64,000 nt of DNA from Candidatus Alistipes faecigallinarum (GTDB lineage: Bacteria; Bacteroidota; Bacteroidia; Bacteroidales; Rikenellaceae), in NCBI GenBank assembly GCA_019115605.1, contig DXDG01000016.1, positions 1-64,000 of the forward strand. Direction: 5' to 3'. Below, piece by piece: positions 56,573-64,000 of the stretch (positions are counted from its first letter, which is position 1; each line of letters starts with the position of its first letter). Under the pieces are notes generated by a model, which had not been told where the DNA came from, made no database searches, and saw nothing but the letters and a program-made list of their open reading frames with translations. A program made the position numbers and the translations under genes.

Positions 56573-59182
56573 ATGACAATTCTCTTTCATCCCTGTTACG
56601 ATACGCGCTGCAGGCTCGATTCGGTACGGTGCGGCCAGGTGCTGCTCGACACGCTGACGCTCGGCCCGCTCGGACTGCTTCAGGAGCTGGAGCTCCATCT
56701 GGGGCTGACGTCCGCCACCACCTCGAATCTGTTGCGCACGGTCGACTATGTGAAGCTGCTGCGCGACTACCTCCCGGCGCATCCCGATTCGCCTTTTGCC
56801 CCTTCGTTTGAGGCAGACGAGTTCAATGTGGCTGCCGAACTGTTGCGATGGCGCGACCTGCTGCGGCTGGCCGGCTGGAAGGCCTCGATGCGCGGCATCT
56901 CCCCGCGAATCGATCTGCTGGCCGATCTCGAAGCCAGTTTTGCACGCCCGGCGCTGGGCGACCGCTGGCAGGCGGTGCTGGCGGAGCTTCCGACGCACCG
57001 GCTGGCGGACTGGACGCTCGAACTGCTCGCTCCGAAACAGCTGCTGTTCCCGCTTTACGGACGCCTGATTGATCGGCTCGGAGCGTGCGGTGTCCGGATC
57101 CGTGAATCCGTGCAGCAGGCGACGCGTCCCGAACAGGTACGGCGAATCCGGGTGCGGGACTTCACGGAGGCCTTCCGGGGAATCCCGACCCTCGACCCGA
57201 AGCGGTGGACGCTGATCTGCAACCACGGCAAACTGCTCAACAACGTGCTGCGGCTCAACGGCTGCCCGACGACCGAATCGTCGATTCGTGAGAACGACTC
57301 GTCGGTCGTGCAACTCTTCGAGGCGGGTTTTTCGCTCTTCATCCACCCGTCGGAGGAGGAGCCCGAGGCGGTCGACATCTATCGGCTGCTGAATTACCTG
57401 CAGGCCCGTCCCAACCCGATCCCTGCGCGGATCAACCTGGCCCTGCAGCGGCTGCTGACCTCCGAGGCGGGAATCGATCCCGAGCGCTGGCGGGCGACCG
57501 TCGACGAAGCCCTGGTGGCCGACGACGAAGCGGACGAGGAGGCCCGCAACCGGATCCGCCGCCGGTTGGATACGTTGCTAACCCCCTTCTTCGAGGCCGT
57601 TTCGCCGCGGGCCATCCCGCTCGAGCGGCTCCAGGCGTATGCCCGTTCGCTGCGGGGATGGGCCCTGCAGCGCAGCCGTCTCGGCGACGAAGCTTCCGGC
57701 GCTCTGCCACAACTTGCGGAGATGTGCGACGTCATGCTGGCCCTGCTGGAAACGTGTCGCGGGGAGACGATCGACGGACAGCTGCTGCAGGGGTGGATCT
57801 CGTCGATCCGCATCGATGCGTCGATCCGCAACACGGAGGCGCAGATCGGCTCGTTCGACGTGGTGGAGCATCCCGCCGCGTTGGTCGATCCGGTCGACCG
57901 GGCCGTCTGGGTCGACTGCGTGGGGATGCCAGAGTTGCATTACGACTTTGAGTTCCTCGGCCCCGACGAGCGAAAAGGTCTCGAACGGCAGGGTGTCAGG
58001 GTCTGGAGCCGCACCGAGGAGATGAAGGCTGAACTGGAACTCATCCGTCGCGGAGTGGGGCAGGTGCGTCGGGAGTTGATCCTCATTACGCCCGAATCGG
58101 ACCGGGGTACGCGGATGGAGGAGCATCCGATCGTCGACGATCTCCGGGGCGAGGAACTGACGCCCTTCCCGGTGGAGATCGACACGGTGCCGGTTGAGCT
58201 TCCGCCCCTCTGCCGGAAGGTGCCGGAGTTCCGGATCGCGGCCGGGAAGATTGCACCGCGCGAGACGGAGAGTGCAACGAGCCTCGATCTGCTGATCCAG
58301 CGGCCGTTCGACTACGTCATGCAGTATGCGGCCCGGTTGCGGCCGGGTGGCGTGCGCGAACTCGACGAACTGAATCTCATCGAGGGGCGTGTGGCGCACC
58401 GCACGCTGGAGCTGATCGTGCGGCAGACGGCGGGTGACCGCAACGCCATGGCGGGAATCATCGCCCGCCGGGAGGATTTCGACCGCCATTTTCTGGAGGC
58501 GGTCCGGGAGTGCGGACTGGGGCTGCTACTGGCCCGCTACGCCATCGAGCGCAAGACGCTTCAGGTGCGGCTGCACAATGCCTTGTCGGCGCTGATGTGG
58601 ATTCTGTTCCAATACGATCTGCGGGTCGAGGGGGTGGAGCAGGAGGTCTCGGCACCGCTGTCGGATACAGGCAAACCCCTGCTCACGGCACGTGTCGACC
58701 TGCTGTTGCGCGACAGCGCCGGGAATCCAGTGATTCTCGACCTGAAGTGGTCGCGCAGCGAGAAGCGGTACGAAGCCCTGATCCGCGAGGGCCGCGACCT
58801 GCAGCTGCGGGTCTACGACCATGCGGTGAGCTGCAGCCTCGGGCGTCCGGTCGCGGCCACGGGATACTTCCTGCTGGGGCGCGGCCAGTTGCTCAGCGCC
58901 GATCTGCCCGCTCTGCAGAATTACGCCAAACACGTCGATGCCCCGCGGACGACTGCCGAGGCCATGGCTCGCATCCGTGCCGGCTATGAGCGCCGCTACG
59001 AGGAGTTCCGCGATGGCCTCATCGAGGAGGGCGAGGGGCTGCCGGTCGGGCAGCTTCCCTATGCCCGGGCGAACGATCCCGAACGGCTGTGGCCCCTCCT
59101 GACGGAGAAGAACGCGGGGAGCATCAAGCAGATCGACCCCTATGACAATGCCTATCGAATCTTCAAAGGTACGCTGAAATGA
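56573..59182 (+). CDS. AddB-like PD-(D/E)XK nuclease family protein
   Basis: About 869 aa; C-terminal LLTARVDLLLRDSAGNPVILDLKWSRSEKRYE nuclease core; overlaps the start of the UvrD-like gene. Confidence 0.8.
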   Translation: MTILFHPCYDTRCRLDSVRCGQVLLDTLTLGPLGLLQELELHLGLTSATTSNLLRTVDYVKLLRDYLPAHPDSPFAPSFEADEFNVAAELLRWRDLLRLAGWKASMRGISPRIDLLADLEASFARPALGDRWQAVLAELPTHRLADWTLELLAPKQLLFPLYGRLIDRLGACGVRIRESVQQATRPEQVRRIRVRDFTEAFRGIPTLDPKRWTLICNHGKLLNNVLRLNGCPTTESSIRENDSSVVQLFEAGFSLFIHPSEEEPEAVDIYRLLNYLQARPNPIPARINLALQRLLTSEAGIDPERWRATVDEALVADDEADEEARNRIRRRLDTLLTPFFEAVSPRAIPLERLQAYARSLRGWALQRSRLGDEASGALPQLAEMCDVMLALLETCRGETIDGQLLQGWISSIRIDASIRNTEAQIGSFDVVEHPAALVDPVDRAVWVDCVGMPELHYDFEFLGPDERKGLERQGVRVWSRTEEMKAELELIRRGVGQVRRELILITPESDRGTRMEEHPIVDDLRGEELTPFPVEIDTVPVELPPLCRKVPEFRIAAGKIAPRETESATSLDLLIQRPFDYVMQYAARLRPGGVRELDELNLIEGRVAHRTLELIVRQTAGDRNAMAGIIARREDFDRHFLEAVRECGLGLLLARYAIERKTLQVRLHNALSALMWILFQYDLRVEGVEQEVSAPLSDTGKPLLTARVDLLLRDSAGNPVILDLKWSRSEKRYEALIREGRDLQLRVYDHAVSCSLGRPVAATGYFLLGRGQLLSADLPALQNYAKHVDAPRTTAEAMARIRAGYERRYEEFRDGLIEEGEGLPVGQLPYARANDPERLWPLLTEKNAGSIKQIDPYDNAYRIFKGTLK

Positions 59183-62100
59183 GAAACATTCACTATATCA
59201 GTGCCGGGGCCGGCTCGGGCAAGACCCATACGCTGACCGAGATCCTGGCCGACCATATCGCCTCGGGAGCCTGCCGTCCGGACGAGGTGCTGCTGACGAC
59301 CTTTACGGAGGCTGCCGCCTCCGAGTTCCGGGAGAAGACCCGCCGCAAACTGCTCGAAAATGAACTTGTGGATGCGGCGTTTGAGATGGCCGGAGCACGG
59401 ATCGGAACGATCCACTCGGTGGCCAAATCGCTGATCGACCGCTACTGGTACCGGCTCGGTCTGGCCCCCTCCATGACGGTCCTCGACGACGAGGGGCGCG
59501 CCCGGCATATCAACGAATCGCTGGCCGCACTGGCTACGGATGACGATCTGAAGGCTTTCCGGAGACTGCAGCGCTGCTTCGGCTTTACCCGGCAGGAGGG
59601 CTTGTATCAGGTTCCGAATCCCGATTTCTGGAAACAGCATCTGGAGCGGATTCTCGCGTGGATGGACAATTACGAGGTGTCGCTCGAAGAGAGCCTCGAC
59701 TATTGTTGCCGGCAGTTCGACGCTCTCTTTGTCGTGCAGGATCTTTCGGGAGACGCTTCGCTCGAAGCGCAGCTGGAGCAGGTGCAGTCCTATCTTCGGT
59801 CGATCCGCGACTCCGACGATGCTTACCCAACCACGCGGAACAACATTGCGCCGCTTTTGTCCCTGCAGGTTGGGAAGGAGCCCTATGTGTTCGCGGTCAA
59901 GGCCCTGTCCGCCGTTGGTAACCTGCCCAAGAAGTTGCAGAACAAGCCTTTTGCACCCGGATATGTGCAGGTTTGCGAGACGCTGGAAAAGAGTCTGCGG
60001 CACGTTTCCCATGGCCTCCTGCTGAAGGATTACGTGGAGCGGATCTTCCGGCTGGCCGCGGCGTGGCGCAGCGACTACGCTGACTACAAGCGGCGCAACC
60101 GTCTGATCGACTTTAACGACATGGAGCGCTATTCGGTGCAGCTGCTCGACCTGGAGGAGGTGGTCCGCGACATTCGCGAATCGACCCGACTGGTGTTGGT
60201 TGACGAGTTTCAGGACTGCAGCCCGATCGAGATCCGTCTCTTCGACCGTTTGTCGGAGATCGTCGAAGAGTCGGTCTGGGTCGGCGATACGAAGCAGTCG
60301 ATCTACGGCTTCCGCGGGAGCAATGCCGAAATGGTCGAGGCCATCACGCAGCGGTTCCCCGAGGGTGAAACGCAAGCGAACGCCGCGGGATGTTTCCGCA
60401 CCAGTCTCCCGAAGAGTTATCGCTCGCGCGAAAAGCTGGTTCTGGCGGCCAATGCTGTCTTTACGCCGATTTTCGGCCCTGCGGCCGCTCTGGAACCCCA
60501 TCACGGGGAGGAGGGCGTTGAGACCCTTCCGCCGCTCGAACTCTGGCAGGTCGGGGGTGACTTCTTCGAGGGCGTGGCCGACGGAGTTGAGGCGCTGATC
60601 GGGCAGGGTGTGGCTCCGGGTGATATTGCGATCCTTGCCCGACGCAATGACCAGGTCGATGCGCTGGCCGGCTCGCTGCGCAACCGGGGAATCCCCGTGG
60701 CGACCCCCGAAACGGCTATCGGCGATTACCTCGAGGTGCAGCTGCTTGTGGCGCTGCTCAACTATGCGGTGCTGCACGACGACTTCTCGAAGGCGGCCAT
60801 CCTCGCCCTGCTGGCCGACTGCCCGGTCGACGGGCTGCTCGAACGGCGGCTGGACTATCTGGCCGATCCGGGCGATAGTCGCTGGCTGGAGGATGATGCA
60901 CTCTTCCGAAAGATCGACCGGGTGATCGATCGCAACCGGCAGCAGTCGATCTCCGGCTTTGTCGAGAGTCTGATCGTGGAGCTCGATTTCGAAAACCGGA
61001 TCAATCGCTGGAGCGGTCCCGAGGCGGCCCGGCGTCGTGCCCATCTGGATTCAGTCCTGGAATTGGCCGTAGTCTACGAGACGCAGGCCGTACAGACCGG
61101 TGGGGTATCATTGAGCGGTTTTGCCCGCTGCCTCGAACAGGGGCAGACGACTGAGCGGCCTTTCGAGAAGGATCCCCGGGCCGTCAGCGTGCTGAGCTAC
61201 CACAAATCCAAGGGGCTCGAATGGAAGCGCGTCATTCTGACCGGTCTGGAGCGGGATTATCGCAAAAGGCTCTTTGCGCAGGATCTGTTCGAGGTGCAGC
61301 TCCACCGCGCGGACGATTCGGACGGAGGGGATGCCCGTCGGCTCATTTCGCTCTTTCCGAACCTCTTCGGGGCGTCGAACGTTCCCTCGTGCCTCGAAGA
61401 TCAGCTGCGCGAACTGCTGCGCTACGAAGCTGTCGATCGTTGGGTATGTCGGGAAGAGGCCCGGCTGCTTTATGTCGGTTTCACCCGGGCCCGGGATCAG
61501 CTGATTGCCGTGCAGCCATTGAAAAGCGGAAGAAATGGAGCGACTACTCCTCGGTCGCTCGAGTGGTTGATTCAGGTGGGAGCCGCTACAACAGAGCGTA
61601 TCTGGCACGCTTGGGATGAGTCGATTCCGGTTCGACAGTTTGTCGGTGCGGCGGCTTCCCGCACAGCGAAGGAGCCTCTGATGGCCGAACGGTACCTCCG
61701 TCCGGAGCCATCGGTCCAAACGCCGGAGCTCCGGTATCTGCAGCCGAGCCAGCTTGCCACCGATCCGAATCGGATGCCCGAGGTCACGCTGGTTGCCGAC
61801 CGCGGAGCCCGGATTGACCTGCAGGCCGGAGCCGAGACCCCGATGGCCGAGATCGGTACGACGCTTCACAACATCCTGGCGCTTTGCAGCCCCGGATCGG
61901 AGAACGTGACGGAGCGAGCCCGGCAGATCCTGCACAGACATGGTATGGAGACGGTCGTTCCCCATCCGGAGCAGATCGGGGTCGTGGCCGACTGGCTGTT
62001 CGGGTGGCTTGCAAGGGAGTATGGACAGGCCTGCAGGGTGTGGCATGAACGTCCGATCCGCATGTGGCGTGACGGACAGGAGTTGAACGGTTCGATCGAT

Positions 62101-62313
62101 CTGGTCTGGGAGACGGACCACGGATGCGTGGTTGTTGATTTCAAGAGCTTTCCGGGAGGTCGGAACATGATTGTCGATCCGGAGGGTGAACATTTTGCCG
62201 GACGTTATGCGCCACAGTTGACTGCCTATCGCGAAGTATTGGAAGCAGCCGGAATACAGGTGTTGGACACACTTGTCTGCTACGCCGTGCAGGGATCTCT
62301 GGTGCGAGTGTAA
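59179..62313 (+). CDS. UvrD/AddA-like helicase with C-terminal PD-(D/E)XK domain
   Basis: 1044 aa; ISAGAGSGKTHTLTE, LVDEFQDCSPIEIRLFDRL, GDTKQSIYGFRGS, LSYHKSKGLEWKRVIL, YVGFTRARDQL, CVVVDFKSF. Confidence 0.93.
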   Translation: MRNIHYISAGAGSGKTHTLTEILADHIASGACRPDEVLLTTFTEAAASEFREKTRRKLLENELVDAAFEMAGARIGTIHSVAKSLIDRYWYRLGLAPSMTVLDDEGRARHINESLAALATDDDLKAFRRLQRCFGFTRQEGLYQVPNPDFWKQHLERILAWMDNYEVSLEESLDYCCRQFDALFVVQDLSGDASLEAQLEQVQSYLRSIRDSDDAYPTTRNNIAPLLSLQVGKEPYVFAVKALSAVGNLPKKLQNKPFAPGYVQVCETLEKSLRHVSHGLLLKDYVERIFRLAAAWRSDYADYKRRNRLIDFNDMERYSVQLLDLEEVVRDIRESTRLVLVDEFQDCSPIEIRLFDRLSEIVEESVWVGDTKQSIYGFRGSNAEMVEAITQRFPEGETQANAAGCFRTSLPKSYRSREKLVLAANAVFTPIFGPAAALEPHHGEEGVETLPPLELWQVGGDFFEGVADGVEALIGQGVAPGDIAILARRNDQVDALAGSLRNRGIPVATPETAIGDYLEVQLLVALLNYAVLHDDFSKAAILALLADCPVDGLLERRLDYLADPGDSRWLEDDALFRKIDRVIDRNRQQSISGFVESLIVELDFENRINRWSGPEAARRRAHLDSVLELAVVYETQAVQTGGVSLSGFARCLEQGQTTERPFEKDPRAVSVLSYHKSKGLEWKRVILTGLERDYRKRLFAQDLFEVQLHRADDSDGGDARRLISLFPNLFGASNVPSCLEDQLRELLRYEAVDRWVCREEARLLYVGFTRARDQLIAVQPLKSGRNGATTPRSLEWLIQVGAATTERIWHAWDESIPVRQFVGAAASRTAKEPLMAERYLRPEPSVQTPELRYLQPSQLATDPNRMPEVTLVADRGARIDLQAGAETPMAEIGTTLHNILALCSPGSENVTERARQILHRHGMETVVPHPEQIGVVADWLFGWLAREYGQACRVWHERPIRMWRDGQELNGSIDLVWETDHGCVVVDFKSFPGGRNMIVDPEGEHFAGRYAPQLTAYREVLEAAGIQVLDTLVCYAVQGSLVRV

Positions 62314-62506
62314 TTCAGATCTCGTTTTGTTGTGGTCTGTATGTGTTATTTTTTGGCATATATATCGCTGAACGGGTGTTCTAAATGCCGCGATATGTGT
62401 TCTATTGTTCCGTGCAAATTATTTTCCTAAAATTTGATTTGGAGATGTAAAAAAAAATCCCGAACATTGTATTGAGGGAGGCCCCAAAAAGGGTCCGGAC
62501 CAGAAG

Positions 62507-62557
62507 GTCAGATAAGATCAAACGATTTACGAATCATTTGTTTTTGTCTGACTTTTT
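62507..62557 (+). promoter_or_regulatory. terminator-like hairpin immediately upstream of the NADAR start (attenuator candidate)
   Basis: GTCAGA-n6-CAAACGAT-n5-ATCATTTG-n5-TCTGAC followed by TTTTT; start codon at 62570. Confidence 0.6.
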
Positions 62558-62569
62558 ATTTTATGCGCT

Positions 62570-63292
62570 ATGGCTCAACTGGTCTATTCTGGCATCCCGG
62601 CGACGATCCGTACGTTCCGTTACGACGAGGTCGTCAGTTTCTGCGAGGTACGCAAGACATGGGGAGGTTTCTCGAACATGTCAAGCGAATATCCGCTATT
62701 ATATAATGGTGTAATCTATCCCACGGCTGAACACCTCTATTTGGCCGGGCGCTTTTCTTCCCATCCGGAGATCGTTGCGGAAATCCTTGCTCACCGCAAT
62801 GCCATGTACTGCAAACGACTGTTTCACGGTCGAGCATGGGCTCCGTTGATCCGTCCGGATTGGCCGGAATTGCAGCTGTCGTGGATGCGATTTGTCCTCA
62901 ATCTCAAGTATGAACAGCATTCCTCATTCCGGCGGCTTCTGCAGCAGACGGCTGACAAGGTGATTCTTGAGGATTCGACAATGCTCGTCGGCAAGGATCC
63001 GCTCTGCGGCCATTCGAGCTTTTTCTGGGGCGCCAAGGATTTGACGCGCCGGGAGGCCATCCGTAACGAACGTCGTCGTATTACGCGCGAGGCACGTCTT
63101 GAGGGTTGGTCGCAGGCCCGGCTGAAGTTGGCCCGTGAGGAGGTCCGCGAGCGGATTGGGCAACAGGTCCGTGGTGAATTTGTCGGAGCTAACGTACTGG
63201 GGCTGCTCCTTACCGAGTTACGCGATTCGGGCCATCTCGAGTGTTCGATTCCGGAGGACCTGTTGCGGTTGCATGGTGTGACAGCTGCCTGA
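62570..63292 (+). CDS. NADAR domain protein
   Basis: 240 aa; WGGFSNMSSEYPLLYNGVIYPTAEHLYLAGRF, GHSSFFWGAKDL. Confidence 0.92.
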   Translation: MAQLVYSGIPATIRTFRYDEVVSFCEVRKTWGGFSNMSSEYPLLYNGVIYPTAEHLYLAGRFSSHPEIVAEILAHRNAMYCKRLFHGRAWAPLIRPDWPELQLSWMRFVLNLKYEQHSSFRRLLQQTADKVILEDSTMLVGKDPLCGHSSFFWGAKDLTRREAIRNERRRITREARLEGWSQARLKLAREEVRERIGQQVRGEFVGANVLGLLLTELRDSGHLECSIPEDLLRLHGVTAA

Positions 63293-63308
63293 ATAGATTG
63301 ACGGAGCC

Positions 63309-63785
63309 ATGAAACGTCTGTTTTATCTTGCCTTGTCAGCCTGTGCCTTATTCGGATGTCGCCCCACGGAGAAGTCTGCCCAAATCGTCTTCTTCCGCGA
63401 AACGGCACCATTGCACAGCTACGCCACCGTACCTTGGGCGAAACTTGTCCGGGACTATTGGCGTCCGAACAGGAGCGATTGGAACCAGGAGGTCGAAAAG
63501 CAACTCGAGGAAACTGCATTCCCGTATGAGATTGCGGCCGCATACTGGGAACAACTGCAAAGCGCCCGGGAGTTTGTCCATCAGCGGAGTCTGCCGCTGC
63601 GGGCGGTAGCGACCCCGGAGTTTGTCGAGCGGCTTGACCAGCTGGAGGCCGCTTTCGATACGGTCTTTCTGCGGTGTATCTCCGAACCTTATTACATGCG
63701 GCTGCTGCCTGACATCTACAATGAGGTAATCCCGGAGCGACTTGATGTATTGGTCAAAGCGGCAAACAGCGAAGAAGACTATTAA
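63309..63785 (+). CDS. hypothetical lipoprotein
   Basis: 158 aa; MKRLFYLALSACALFGCRPTEK lipobox. Confidence 0.65.
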   Translation: MKRLFYLALSACALFGCRPTEKSAQIVFFRETAPLHSYATVPWAKLVRDYWRPNRSDWNQEVEKQLEETAFPYEIAAAYWEQLQSAREFVHQRSLPLRAVATPEFVERLDQLEAAFDTVFLRCISEPYYMRLLPDIYNEVIPERLDVLVKAANSEEDY

Positions 63786-63831
63786 GTAGAATAATAAACA
63801 ATTGACGTATAACCAGTTAAATTTAAAAACC

Positions 63832-64000
63832 ATGACAAAGATTTCATTTGTATCCCAAACCGACGGCGAACTGTATGTCGATACCGAGAAGGTAGCAGCG
63901 ATTACGGCCAATGTACCCTGCGAGTTTGAACTGCCCAAAGGAGCCTATCAGTTCTGTTTTAACGAGACATCGGTAGAAGATGAGGCTACATGGTGGCCGA
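63832..64000 (+). CDS. hypothetical protein, truncated by window end
   Basis: Open frame MTKISFVSQTDGELYVDTEKVAAITANVPCEFELPKGAYQFCF... runs off the edge. Confidence 0.55.
   Translation, partial: MTKISFVSQTDGELYVDTEKVAAITANVPCEFELPKGAYQFCFNETSVEDEATWWP

Noticed and set aside
62492-62501. GGTCCGGACC palindrome upstream of the NADAR gene
   Set aside because: A single 10-bp palindrome is plausible by chance in GC-rich DNA; no second copy seen nearby

Overview
The window looks like a chromosomal segment of a GC-rich Bacteroidetes bacterium. TAnnTTTG-type promoter boxes, a SusC/SusD pair, a MurF-Alr fusion and a flavodiiron protein suggest an Alistipes/Rikenellaceae-like host (inference). About 0-39 kb is mostly ordinary chromosome: tRNA-Gly, tRNA-Gln, a NupG-like transporter, an LptD-like protein, AmiC-like amidase, MlaD, MutS2, MurF-Alr, RsmI, GrpE, DnaJ, MutL, rhomboid, AspA, Ugd, FprA and SusC/D. 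From tRNA-Phe (39110-39182) onward the content becomes accessory. A tyrosine integrase is followed by a three-gene HipB/HipS/HipT-type toxin-antitoxin with paired palindromic operators, a 184-bp imperfect palindrome, two excisionase-like HTH genes, a DUF3408 (ribbon-helix-helix-like) gene and an IS110 element with a structured 5' leader (candidate bridge RNA). Next come a DprA/SLOG-like gene and an operon of WYL-HAD(SAK) fusion, Zn-ribbon protein, PD-(D/E)XK protein, MBL RNase-like protein and WG-repeat protein. The rest is a frameshifted DUF2130 gene, an AddB/AddA-like helicase-nuclease pair and a NADAR gene behind a terminator-like hairpin. The two most unusual signals are a strictly phased 8-bp degenerate tandem array (43885-44204, about 40 units) upstream of the DUF3408 gene, and the WYL-HAD/nuclease operon with the neighbouring AddAB-like and NADAR genes. 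No searches were run; all calls come from reading the sequence and ORF translations.
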